This document shows positions 1 through 10,828 of a stretch of 64,000 bases of DNA, piece after piece. The stretch covers positions 225,735 through 289,734 of the forward strand of contig MNCI01026460.1 of NCBI GenBank assembly GCA_015680685.1. The letters are read 5' to 3'. Origin of the DNA: Gnetum montanum (taxonomy: Eukaryota > Streptophyta > Gnetopsida > Gnetales > Gnetaceae). The translations under genes and the position numbers were made by a program. Below the pieces are notes generated by a model. The model had not been told where the DNA came from, made no database searches, and worked only from the letters and a program-made list of their open reading frames with translations. Within the stretch, counting starts at the first letter, position 1. Each line of letters starts with the position of its first letter.

Positions 1-1065
1 GTGTACATGGAACTTTGCTCGATATTTCCAACGATTGACATTTTTCGTTGTTACAGGGCTATGGCTACAAAAATTAGATGTCTAGGATACTATTGGCCTC
101 ACATGGAGTGTGATTACCTAGCCAAAGTCAAGACGTGTGACACATGCCAAAGATACGCAAATCTCATACACGATTCACCTACAGAGCTGCATCCAACATA
201 GATTACATGGCCTTTCCAGCGATGGGGATTAGACCTCATAGGACCTATCATGCCCAAGTCCTCCATAGGGCATAGTTTCATCATCACTGCCACCAAGTAT
301 TTTACTAAGTGGGTCAAGGTTATTCCCCCGAGGAAGACAACATCTTAGCATATTTGCCACTTCATCTTGGACAACATCGTGACAAGGTTTGGGCTTCCAA
401 TGACTATTATGATCGACAATGGGCCATAGTTCAGTAGTGCAGAAACTCGAACCTTTTGTAGTAATCTTGGCATTAGACAATCGTTCTCCTCACCATATTA
501 CCTACAGGTGAATAGATAGGCAGATGCTACAAATAAGTCCATCATCAACTTGCTGAAAAGAATGCTTAACAACAACAAGAGAAAATGGCATGAGCAAATC
601 CTCTATGTGCTGTGGGCTTACAGGATGACATGCAGGACTATGACAGGTAAGACACCTTATAGTCTTGTTTATGGATTTGAAGTGGTGTTACCTCTTGAGT
701 TGCAGGTGCCATCACTCTGGATGATCCTATCAAATGTCATGAGCAAAGCCCAAAACAACAGGTTGAGGATCATCGAACTTGACTCAATAGAGGAGGAGCA
801 TGCAAAAACACTGGGTCACATAGAGCATTACCAGAATAGGCAATGACAAAAACATCATACAAATTTGCATCAACGACCAATATAGAAGGGAGACCTCATT
901 CTCAAGGCTGTCCGTGAGCACATGAACAAATTCTCAACAAACTAGGAAGGTCCATACATGGTCAAAAAAGCCTTTTGGAATGGGGCGTTCAAGGTGGTAG
1001 ACATGGACGAAAATGAGTCTGCAAATCCAGTGAATCATTCATATCTCAAGCCGTACTACATCTAA
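1..1065 (+). pseudogene. Ty3/gypsy integrase, C-terminal part (element A)
   Basis: Integrase inserts retrotransposon cDNA into the host chromosome. One frame (frame 1) runs from the window edge to a TAA at 1063-1065. It shows the end of the zinc-binding domain (YYWPHM then CDTCQRYA), the catalytic core (WGLDLIGP with the first Asp, then IDNGP with the second Asp) and the C-terminal part (KGDLILK, EGPYMV, NHSYLKPYYI). The start of pol lies outside the window. Seven in-frame stops (TAG at 199, 346, 427, 517, 883, 943; TGA at 844) but no frameshift show decay by point mutation. A tandem-repeat tract, an antisense ORF remnant and a 3' LTR follow, the layout of plant Tat-type elements. Integrase identity is secure; the Tat assignment is inferred from layout. 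Confidence 0.9.
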
Positions 1066-1079
1066 AGCATGAATATGGT

Positions 1080-1512
1080 AAGCTCGTTCGCTATGAAATA
1101 AAATTGGCAAACATCTGCTATGATGTAAAACTAGCAAAGGTGAGTAAATGTCTGCTACTATGTAAAACTGGTAAAGCTTCACCAACGTTCGCTACGACGT
1201 AAAACTAGAAAAGCTTGTCCACTACAACATAAAACTAGCACAGATAGTCCGCTATGATTATAAACTAGAATAGATAGTCTGCTACGACTATAAACGGGCA
1301 TGTACAGTCTACTAAGACCTGAAACTAGCATAGATGATCTGCTAGGACCTTAAACTAGCTCATCCACTATTTGCTACGATGAAAAACTAGCATAGTGGTC
1401 TGCTAGGACCTTAAACTAGCACAACGACCATTTGCTATGATGTTAAACTAGCATACATGGTCTACTAGGACCTTAAACTAGCAGATCATGGTCTACTAGG
1501 ATCTTAAATTGG
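1080..1512 (+). repeat. Degenerate ~39-bp tandem repeat 3' of integrase (element A)
   Basis: About eleven units carry the core TTAAACTAGCA with a variable TCTGCTAGGACC segment. Early units read GCTACGACGTAAAACTAG and later ones GCTAGGACCTTAAACTAG, so the array drifts along its length. Related arrays lie at 10290-10475 and 29655-29850 at comparable places in sibling elements. Confidence 0.85.
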
Positions 1513-1589
1513 GTTCGCGATATGTCCCTAGCATGCATCTATGCGAGTACATAACAAGCAAGCGTGCACAATGTGACATGGGGTGGGAC

Positions 1590-2084
1590 GTTGCAGTTCT
1601 AGAATGTAGTTCATGACGCCAAGAAAATACCTTCTGGAACATATGCAGTGCCACTACTCCTGGCATCTTGCTGATCCTCTGGAGATGTCATATGATATGC
1701 TATTGACCCTCTAGACCTACTATCGCCACGGCTCATCGCCCTGGTAGTAGCTTCCCTAGTCAATGCCTGCTACTGGAGTACCAGTAGTATTGTGGCCTAG
1801 CCACAATATTGTTAACCTCTAGCCCCTATTAGCATCTAAGCTCAAGAGACGTTTAGCTATTGGGTAGCCAATCTCACAGCTAAACTGAGAATTCTTGCCT
1901 TGGGTAGGGATTCTTGAGCATCTGCATTCACAACAACTCCTAGCCTCCTCGATGCCAGCTCCTCCACGCTGATGTTGCCAAGGCCACTTCTGGCCTTCCT
2001 AGTTTGGACGCTGCATGCCTCAACAACAACATCAGTTTCTCCAATAGCGTCTATAGCAAGAACTATGCCTTCATTTTGCATCAT
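1590..2084 (-). pseudogene. Antisense ORF remnant in the 3' region of element A
   Basis: On the strand opposite to integrase, an open stretch begins at 2084 and, after stops, continues towards about 1590 in Ser/Arg/acidic-rich sequence (frames include SRGSIAYHMTSPEDQQDARS and end in LAS-stop). It occupies the place held in element B by the longer antisense gene (10829-13621). I recognise no domain. Antisense ORFs between integrase and the 3' LTR are known in some plant Tat elements such as Grande; equivalence here is inferred from position only. Confidence 0.35.
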
Positions 2085-2891
2085 TGTTATTTCTCTTGGT
2101 TTGCTCTCTGTTGTGTTTGCAGGGTGCAGACCAGAGGGGCATCGGTCGAAGGTGCATTTCGCCCTGGTAGCAGATGCTACAACGTTACCAGGTGGTTATC
2201 TTTATTAGCTTGGCTACTTCAGAGTGCAAATCATATCCTCCCTTTGAAGCTCCCTTACCTTGTTCCTTGCACCCATAATTCCCACTCTCTCCCCTCTCTT
2301 ACAGCTTTTCCCGTTGCTTGTTAAGCCCTCCCATATGCTCAACTACGAAGTCCATGACACGTGTAACACAGCTCGCCGCATGGAAAGCATTTGTAGGCAG
2401 GTTAAAGCCCCATGTGGATGTAACACAACTCATCCTATGAAAGAAACACCTATCCTACAATAAGGTTGTTTGCAAATGTAAACGGAAAAATAGGAAAAGG
2501 TAAAAGCGTAAGAGAGCAGAAGCTCACGCGCAAAAAAAACCATGCCTAAAACAAATGGCACATAAGCTGTTTAGCAATCACCCTCTCTAAGCATTTCAAC
2601 GAGAGGTTGAAGGTTAGCAAAAGTAAAGATGACCACGCAAACAACTCCCTCACAAGCACTCCAATGAGGGATTCTGCTAAGTTGCATCTTTACCTTTTCT
2701 TGAACCCCCTTCTCTCTCCACTTAGCCCTTCCCTCTTCCCCGCAAAACCAATACAACACTCTCAAGCACAGCTAAGAAACATCTTGCTGATCACCGATGA
2801 ATAATGTTAGCATCTTGTCTTTCGTGGTGTTTCGTATTCTTTGTCGGCATCTCTCGAGTCCATCCTCCAGATGTCAACAAAGAGGGGCCAA
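2085..2891 (+). other. 3' non-coding region of element A, with acceptor-like site and polypurine tract
   Basis: There is no convincing gene. A pyrimidine-rich stretch ending TTGTGTTTGCAG at 2122 looks like a splice acceptor and has a close counterpart at 29961 in element C. The tract AAAGAGGGG at 2879-2887 directly precedes the LTR and is the likely plus-strand primer. Short ORFs here look accidental. Confidence 0.5.
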
Positions 2892-4560
2892 TGAAACATC
2901 CTAAATTTTCAAGGTATTCTTGCTTCACTAGGTCCTTGAAATTCAAGTAGTGTCATGACACTTCAACAAGAAATGGATGCTTTGAGTTTAGACTGTCTAG
3001 TTTAGAAAGTTTTCTACACCCAGTGTTGATAGGCTAGATGGACTCTCTAGCTTGCCCACCTGGATAGTTCATTCAGCTGACAGCCTACTCAGAAACAATG
3101 TGTGTGATTGTCGGCAGTGCTCAGAGTGCTCAGGATGCACGAAACAGTTTGGCAAGTTTTCTAGTCAAGAAGTTTACTACGCTATGTAGCATAGAAAGCC
3201 TCAGAAGATAGTTGCATGATGAAGTGCTATGCTATGCTACACCATGCAGCATAGCACATCATAGCAAAAGTAAAACAGAAAGGCCCAACTTACTTAGTGA
3301 TTTCAACTGCACTTAGCAAGCACCTTTGGCCTTTCAAAACCAGTTGCTTCGCTCAACTTCAAGTCTTTCAGCAAAAATTCTCTTACTAGAAAAGTAGCAA
3401 ATTAAGCCAAAGAGTAGGATATGTTGGCTACTATGCTATGCTATGCTACGCAGCGTAGCATAGCATTGCCATGATGCAAGAAATGACGAAAGACGTTTAA
3501 GAATGCAGGATCAGCAAGTTCACAAGTTTCACATTGTAAAGAGCAAAGGTTACAGATTGTCAACATGATCTTCAAACAAATGTTTGCAATGCAAATCACA
3601 GTTAAGGCCAGTTGCTATGCTATGATACGCTACGTAGCATAGCATAGCGTAGCAAACATGCAGAAGCAGCCAACACACTTTAAAGGCTTCCAACACTTGC
3701 AATTAACTCCAACACAAACTTCTTCTTTGAATTGGTGGCTATGCAATGCTATGCTACATAGCGTAGCACAACGTAGAAGGTAGCTATGCTATGCCAAACA
3801 TGCTACGCTCCATAGTGTAGCATAGCCTAGTAGGTAGCTATGCTACATCGGTGTGCTTCACTCCTTGTCTGCATCATTGGCACACCTGATCCCAGCACCT
3901 CCAGTTTCAACAACATGATTGCAGCATGTCAGGCTCATCAATCAATTAGCTTTGCATGTCCATGCAGCATGGACACGTCAACACCTTATGGGTCTAGGAC
4001 ACACAGCGTCCAAATTGCATCTTTTGTGTGCTTCTAGCCCTATAAATATCCCAACAAGCGAAGCTCACAGGGTTGGCAATTTTGGGCAAATAAAAGAGGT
4101 TGGAAAATTTGGCAAAAATTTAGCTTGGCAAGAATCAAATTGGCAATCTTGAGCATTGTAAACATTCGTGAGTTGACAAAATCAAATAGCGGGCATTCCT
4201 ATTTGGTATTCTATTAACTCTTTTTTATTACCTGTGTAGCATTTTGCATCGTTAGCTCTTGAATCCACATTCAAGCATATAGTTGGCTTACTTTGAATAT
4301 TTTTGTTTACTTTCAGAATCTCTGTGCTTCCCAGCATCATGCAAATGATTGTATCCACCTTGAAAAAGTAAAGTCGTAGTCTTGAAGTGGTGCATTTCTT
4401 AACTCGAGTTTACTTCATTCTCTTGCTTATCATTGCATTTTACATCATTTTCATTTCCTCCCATATAATAATCAATATTTTATGTTATAAAAATTATTTT
4501 CAAATTACACATTTGCAAAAGGTTTAGTGACATCGATTAAGTCCCTGTTTGATCGACCAA
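2892..4560 (+). repeat. 3' LTR of element A (right end approximate)
   Basis: The left edge is placed at TGAAAC just after the polypurine tract, because 2830-2925 aligns with 30720-30815, where a sibling LTR starts the same way. A TATA box (TATAAATAT, 4041-4049) marks the U3/R region. U3 holds an array of palindromes around GCTATGCTACG (listed separately). The 3' end is not sharply visible: no primer binding site or terminal CA could be fixed, so 4560 is an estimate. Confidence 0.6.
3180..3845 (+). repeat. Palindrome array in the U3 of LTR A
   Basis: At least six inverted repeats built from GCTATGCTACG / CGTAGCATAGC lie 100-200 bp apart. The best (3439-3465) has perfect 13-base arms around one unpaired base. 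Another (3612-3655) is a 44-base near-palindrome. They stop about 200 bp before the TATA box at 4041. Confidence 0.85.
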
Positions 4561-5510
4561 ACTGTTTAGGGCATCCCGTTTCCCTTTCATCTAGCACGAC
4601 CCTTGGGCGGATCCAGGGTTAAGATTGTCTGATCGACGACCTCTCGGTGTTTCCAGCAGTTGACATTTTCAGTCGCTACATATGCCAAGACTATGAAAGG
4701 AAGGGCAAAAGATGGTCCTACATCCTGATGTGTGTGTTGCACTTGATGGTTTTCCACCACAAGCATTGACTTGGAAGGTAACGACGAGGATGTCACTGCC
4801 TCAAAGAAGGTGGACACTTAAGACTACAAAGGGATGAAACTAGAGGTAGCCTACTAGAAAGATGTGTAAAAAGGGTTATCATTCTTTGAATGAACCTCAA
4901 ACTCATCCTGCCGATCCTGTAGTGGTTCCTCATAGTTGGTTGTTACATCATGCTCATTTGACCCACTCAGTCGAATGAGTTGGTTGAGCATCCATCAAGA
5001 GATCTCAGTAAGCAGGATGAAATCATTAGAGGTAGGGAGGTATTCCCTCTTGTTCCTATGTAGAATTTCATAACTTCATTTTGCATCCATTTCTTGGTGG
5101 TCTAAGGATAGACCCACTTGGAGTTTCATGTAAAGAAAGTTATATTTTTTGTAGTTGAGTACCATGTACTTGGGAGGTTCATTACATAGTTTGAGTGATT
5201 GCTATTGTTCCAGTATAGGATTGGGAGGATGGTCAATCTGTATCACCTACTGGATAGGCTGAGTAACAATTGTGCTTAAGGCAGAGGTCAAAGGTTGCCT
5301 GGGGTTCATGATGCAATGCTATGTGAAAATGAAAAAGTTGTAATGCTTAAAGAAAAATAGCTAAATATAGAAAATGCTAAAAAAAGAACTAAGTGAGAAA
5401 ATGTTGAAAAAATGGCCAAGTCTAAAATTCACTAGAAACTGAGTAACTCTGAAAATGTTGCTGAAAAGGTACTAACTTTGGTGCTATGCTTGCTACACTA
5501 GGACCAGTTA
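4561..5510. other. Unassigned stretch, probably retroelement leader
   Basis: No reading frame over about 80 codons matches a family I know. It is retroelement-like by position, between an LTR and a gag gene, but no primer binding site was found. The last part carries one copy of the GCTATGCT/GCTACAC motif shared with the arrays on either side. Confidence 0.3.
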
Positions 5511-5566
5511 CTAACAGAGAAGTCAAAGAGGCATAAAGATTATACTTTTCAAAGTGTCAAGATCAT
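5511..5566 (+). repeat. 56-bp exact direct repeat, copy 1
   Basis: Identical over 56 bases to 7316-7371, 1805 bp away, starting CTAACAGAGAAGTC and ending CAAGATCAT. The second copy runs into the gag ATG; this copy continues into unrelated repetitive sequence. Confidence 0.95.
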
Positions 5567-6039
5567 TTTCAAAGTATACTTTTCAAAGTTTCAAAGTGCC
5601 AACTATGCTCTCCTAAGCACCCAAAGTTTTGGTTAGGTGCCAAAGATATGCTTTGGCTTTCACCTAGTGAGGTTGTAGGGGAATCAAAAATTGGGTTAAA
5701 TCTAGACCAACTGACTGATAGACAACTCCTGCATTGGCTTAGAATCCAACTACTACCGTGGTAGGTCCACAAGGATGTCAAGTCTACACTAGCCAGACTA
5801 TGACTATGCTGCCAAGACTGCATGTGCTAGAGTTGAAAAGATTACAATGTACCTACAAATAGTGCAAAGTAGTGTAATTTTGAGGTTATGCATTGGGACT
5901 ATGCTCTCGCCTCTTTTGAGTGGGGTCAAGCATAGGTATAATTTGGGACAAGTGGGGGATGCAAATTGCTAATCTTGCTTGCTAGAGGAGTGTTGAGGCT
6001 AAGATGGAGGCTAGAAGCTTTTGGAGGTTATCTTACATT

Positions 6040-6505
6040 GCTATGCCAGCTACGCTATGGAGTGTAGTGTAATAGTTAGGAAAATTTTGAAGAAATTGAA
6101 GTTTAGTGTTGGCTATGCTAGCTACACTCTGGAGCATAGCAAGGAAGAGTGAGTAGCACTGATAGTTGGAAAAAATTTGGCAAAACTTGCAGCCCTCATC
6201 TAGGTTACATTGGCTATCCTCTAGAGCATAGGAAGAGGTGTAGCCTCAGGAGTTAGAAAATCTAAGAAACTATTTCTTCCATTTTGAGCTAACTTTATGG
6301 CTTCTAGGTTGACACTTAGGCAAACTAGCCATTGAAGTGCATGCTACATTGACTATGCTCTAGAGTATAGTAGGGGTAGTGGGAGCATAGCACAACATTT
6401 AGAAATATTTTTGCAACTACTATTGACACTTAGAAAATTTTGCAAATTTGGTTCTGTGTTGCATGTTACGCTACCTACACTCTAGAGTGTAGTCCCAATA
6501 GTGGG
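6040..6505 (+). repeat. Second palindrome array (CTCTAGAG-centred)
   Basis: Five imperfect palindromes of 20-35 bases spaced about 60-120 bp apart, such as CTATGCTCTAGAGTATAG and CTACACTCTAGAGTGTAG, separated by units containing ACACTTAGAAAAATTTTG. Similar in design to the array at 3180-3845 but with a different core, and located in a gag leader instead of a recognised LTR. Confidence 0.75.
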
Positions 6506-6569
6506 AGCATGGGCCAAACACTTAGAAAAATTTTCCTTGTGCTAACACTTAGAAAAATTTGTAGTTGAG

Positions 6570-6974
6570 GTGCTATCACCCAAATTTGGTGGTGTTTCAT
6601 ATAACCCCAAAGACATTTCTATAATTGAATGTAGAAAATCCTTAAGACTTAGGGAACAAAGTCTTGGTTTTATGATGATAAATGAAAAGCACTGTAACTT
6701 CATTTGTGTCAAGATCCAGGCTAGCATGTTGGTTGCACGAGTGGAAGCAGAAGGTAAGAGAGAATTTGAGCTCATCCATCACAATGAAAAGGAGTATATT
6801 CCTTCTTCCTATGACCAAATACATCGTAATGATGTCTATGCTAGCATCTTAGCCCTTCTCATTGAGGTTGATGAAGATAATCGAAAGGCTACCTCCAAAG
6901 GAAAACTAGAGGACGAAGATGAATTGGGGGTAGAATTTTTGTTTGAGAACCTTTTAGGGGAGCTTCTCCAATAA
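6570..6974 (+). CDS. Hypothetical 134-residue ORF upstream of gag (element B)
   Basis: An uninterrupted ATG-to-TAA frame. The product is acidic near its end (KGKLEDEDELG), with no signal peptide, membrane segment or domain I recognise. It lies between the palindrome array and the gag start and is in a different frame from gag. Some plant Ogre elements have an extra ORF before gag, which is one possible reading, but no homology is visible. It could also be a chance ORF: decayed neighbours of equal length carry many stops while this one has none. Confidence 0.25.
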   Translation: MLSPKFGGVSYNPKDISIIECRKSLRLREQSLGFMMINEKHCNFICVKIQASMLVARVEAEGKREFELIHHNEKEYIPSSYDQIHRNDVYASILALLIEVDEDNRKATSKGKLEDEDELGVEFLFENLLGELLQ

Positions 6975-7315
6975 GCGACCCCCAAGGTTACAATGCCCAC
7001 CTCTATCCCCTTTGCCTCTTCCTTTAGATAGGTCCCACCACCTTCATTCCTATCATACCTAACCATATTTGAGCTCACACCAATCATTTCCACACACCAA
7101 GCATAATCAATATCATAGTGAACCATCTTCCATTTCTCCATGCCACTTGCTACCTAACTTAGGTTAGTATGATTGACAATAGTGGTGGCTACCACCACTC
7201 CCTTTTGTCTTGCAACCAATAGTGAGGCCAAAAGCCTCACAACAAACACCATAGCCATATGTGTAAGCCTCGTAGCCAATAGGGCCTAGATAAGGTCTTC
7301 CAGATGATCTAGGAC

Positions 7316-7371
7316 CTAACAGAGAAGTCAAAGAGGCATAAAGATTATACTTTTCAAAGTGTCAAGATCAT
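7316..7371 (+). repeat. 56-bp exact direct repeat, copy 2 (gag leader)
   Basis: Second copy of the 5511-5566 sequence. Its last bases overlap the gag initiator ATG at 7370-7372, so this copy is in its natural context and the other is probably derived. Confidence 0.95.
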
Positions 7372-9200
7372 GGATTTTTACCAGGATGATTCCATTAGTC
7401 TTATGGTCCCACCCTTGACACTTCCTCCTGGTATCCCTATTCCCCAATTCAACAAGTTTAATGGAGAGGGTGATCCCAATGCTCACCTTATAACATTCTG
7501 ATTTGAGTGCTTGTTGTTGCAGCCATGGCCTTATATTATCATAAGGATTTTTCCTATGTCCTTGACTAGGAAAGTGCTTGATTGGTACTACAACTTAGAG
7601 GATCCATATCCTTTCTTGAGGACTTGATAGCACAATTTTTTAATTGCTTCAAGTATAACTTAAAGCCTAACACCATACTTGACCAACTGATAAAGGTCAA
7701 GCAAGGATCCCTAGAATTTGTGTAGAAGTTCATCCAATGATGGAACAATTTGCTTAATGAAATACTAGGGCCTATAGCTAGAACACATCTTTTGGCTATA
7801 TTTAAGAGGATAGTTAATGACTTTATCAACTCCAAGTTTTACTACCTTGACCTACAGTTCCTTAGTTAAGAATTCTCTAGATTAAGAATATAGAGGATGC
7901 TGCAGAGGCTAGTCATGACTTGGCCTATGTAGCATACAAAAATCAACATACATAGAAGGATAAGGAGAAGAGCAAACATAACAACATGGTCATAGTAATA
8001 GTGATCAGAGAGGCAAAGATCACTAACCAGGGGCCAAGGTTTAACCCACCGAAAGCCCGTACTAATAATAATATCTAAGATAACTAATCGTTAACCTATG
8101 GGGCCACCACATCTATGAAAACCATGCCCAATTTTAAAAGGATAGGTTTAAGTATGCTAGTCTTCCATTAAAAACCATTTGAGCTGTTAGACCAATTGTT
8201 GAAAAGTGGGTGTATTCAATACAAAGAGATGTCTAAAGCTTCTTAAAAGAAGCATGATAGGCTTTGTGAAATAGCCAAGGATCCCACTAGAGTAAAAATA
8301 TGATAATCCATAGTTGTCTAAATACTTTAAGCTAGATTTCTTTTGCTAATATCACCAACTATCTAGTCATGACACATACTTTTTCCTCATGCTGAAGGAT
8401 GACCTGCATAAAATGATAGATAGGGGAGAATTGGTTCTAGATGCATCCAACCCTATCCAACCATAAAACCAATTGATGCACATGTATAAGGACTTGTTGA
8501 ATGCCAACAACACTATATACATTATATTGGTGTTCAACATAGATGACAATCAGAGACTTGTGAGAGAACCATTTGTGATTCAAGTACCCCCTTACAATGA
8601 AAAGACTTATTTAGCTTCCAAAAGCTTAAGATCCTCCTTTGTTGTGAGAGTATTGTCATGAGTGTTTCCAAGGGAATATTTTGTCATCAGGGTACCCCAA
8701 CCAACTATAACCCAGTTAGCCATGATCCAAATAATTGATGCAACTATGTTGCAACCTTCCTTTGTGGCCAATGCCATTGCATCTTTCTCACAACCAACAA
8801 ATGACAACCAAAAGGTTTCAACCAAGAAAAGGAATAAGTATAAGCAAGCACATAATAACAAGAATGATAAGTGGACTAAGGCATGGAAGGAAGTGGACCC
8901 ATTGAAGCCCACCCCCATATTGGCTATACTCATGACCTCGTATGTCCAAACTACTTCATCCAACAAACCATGGAAGGATCCCAAAACCCATAGCTAGAAG
9001 AAGGAGGAGAAGCCCCAGTAGCAACAACCTAAGGCCAAATTTCACATTTTGAAACACATGGAGGAAGTGAAGCACAATTAGGGTGACAAGTCCATGACCA
9101 ATCACAAAAACTTCTTCAATTCGATGAATCAAGTCAAACAATCCCTCAAGCAAAAAATACAACTTTGAGGTGATACACCTTGATCATGAATTTTGCTACA
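7370..9200 (+). pseudogene. Ty3/gypsy gag (element B)
   Basis: Gag forms the virus-like particle that packages retrotransposon RNA. Starting at the ATG at 7370 the translation shows the classic plant gypsy capsid region: PPLTLPPGIPIPQFNKFNGE, GDPNAHLITF, FPMSLTRKVLDWYYNL, then after a frameshift near 7620 LEDLIAQFF, ILDQLIKVKQGSLEFV and a WNNLL segment. Later open pieces (8473-8661, 8662-8997) belong to the Lys/Gln-rich C-terminal half. Several stops and frameshifts make it non-functional. A protease region follows at 9380; RT, RNase H and integrase are missing, so this is an internally deleted element. Confidence 0.85.
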
Positions 9201-9379
9201 CATTGTGAGGCACTAGCCAAAATGCTAACTTCCATCCCCATTAGTGAGGACATCCTTGCTAGTGAGAAATCTATTCATGTGATAATGGTTCCTTCTTCAT
9301 CGAGGGAAGGGAAGTCAACATCCCTAGTATTTTCACAATAGCAAAGTCAAGGCTAATCCCCAAAATGGCAAAGTAACTA

Positions 9380-9992
9380 GGGCTCCTCTATTCATAACCA
9401 TATGCATAGGTTAATTTCATGCAACAAACGTTATTCCCTACACCATTGTTAAATGATTAGACTTGACTAAGCAGATACAACACACATCAACAACTACTCT
9501 TAAGTCTTTCAATAGATCAAGGGTTGTTTTCAAGGGGTCTATCTCCTTGGATTTTGTGGTAGGGAAGCAATTCCCCAAAATCGTAGATTTCCTAGTGATG
9601 GAGGAGACACCTAAGTTTAATGTTATCATAAGAAGGCCTTGGTTGGTTTAGTTACTAGGCATGTCCTCACCCATCCACCAAGAGATTCACCTTCCTTATG
9701 AAAGAGGTGAAATCATCATTCATGGTGATAATGCAATACCCTTGGTTGTTAACAATGTGGATATAGAGAAAGGGTTTGAAGTGAAGCTTCAAGAAGAATC
9801 TCCCAACCATGAAATCTAGCAACCCAAGAGAGAGTAGAAGGTCAAGAATGACAACGATGGATAGTAGGATATGTTATGGGATGAACTCGCTTTTAACATA
9901 ATTAGTGAAGGGGATGGCAAGTACAAAATTATGCATAACAAACCTTATATATTTCCTAATCAGTTAAAGAATAGAAAGAGTTTGCATAAGTG
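9380..9992 (+). pseudogene. Retropepsin-like protease region (element B)
   Basis: The protease matures Gag-Pol. After scattered stops the frame reads NVIPYTIV, then a run with SRVVFKGSISLDFVVG and FNVIIRRPWLV, the usual hydrophobic strand and GRPW flap-to-C-terminus signature of plant gypsy proteases. The catalytic Asp-Ser/Thr-Gly loop should lie just before NVIPY and is mutated. About 340 codons would be expected before RT, but the sequence passes directly into 3' non-coding DNA, so the pol core was deleted. Confidence 0.7.
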
Positions 9993-10289
9993 AAGTACAC
10001 CCTAACCCTCCCACCCCATGCCCTTGTAACCATATAACTGATAGCCATGTAACCTAAGTTTTCTTTATTGACTTGTTATGCCTATTTATATACTTTATTG
10101 TACCCTTTTATGCATGTAGCCTAAGTTTGTACCTTCATTTGTATTTTTTAAAGCCCTTATTTTTCTCTATAGTTATGCACATTGAAAACATCAAAAGCCT
10201 TATAAAAATCTCAAAACTAGAGAAAATCCATAAAAATTTTAAAATAGAAAAACATAAAAAATATAAGTTTCCTCTTAACTAGGGCACAT
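9993..10289 (+). other. AT-rich non-coding spacer of element B
   Basis: T-rich then A-rich sequence between the protease remnant and the tandem repeats. Nothing coding is supported; the small ORF at 10073-10282 is low-complexity. Confidence 0.5.
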
Positions 10290-10475
10290 GATGGCCTAAA
10301 ATTAGCAAACCTATGGTCTTATAAGGCCTTAAATTAGCATTTTGGCTTGCCAAGGCCTTAAACTGACACTACAATCTGCTAAGACTTTAAATTGACACCA
10401 TAGTCTGCTAAGGCTTTAAACTAGTATTGCAACCTACCATGGCCTTAAATTGGTGATAAAAGTGTGGCCTACCAT
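10290..10475 (+). repeat. Degenerate tandem repeat (element B)
   Basis: About five 35-40 bp units with the core GGCCTTAAATTAGCA / TTTAAACTAGTA and TCTGCTAAGG. Same family as 1080-1512 and 29655-29850. Its presence right after a protease remnant marks the junction of the internal deletion. Confidence 0.8.
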
Positions 10476-10828
10476 GGCTTAACACTAGTAATTAACCCTT
10501 ATCCTATGGCCATTCATAGTTTAAATTTTTTCAACATAGCTAATGTAGCCATTCTCCACATAGTTATTTTCAACATTTATAGCCTTAAAACCTTGAAGTA
10601 GTAAAGCTATCGACAACATATATAGCCAAAAATAAAATCAAAAATTAAAATTTAGAACATTTTAAAATAAAACATATAGCCATGACCACACTATGTGGTG
10701 TAAATGTTAAAATAATAAATCATTAGTGTTAAAATGTCTACAACTCAAGCTTGGCCAATATGGACTATACAACATCTAACATAAAATAAACTAAGCAAAA
10801 AAAAAAGTCATTAAAAAAAGCTATTACA

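Noticed and set aside
3180-3845. Regularly spaced palindromic repeats as a possible CRISPR array
   Set aside because: Repeat sequence and spacing vary, the context is a plant LTR, and no cas genes exist in the window.
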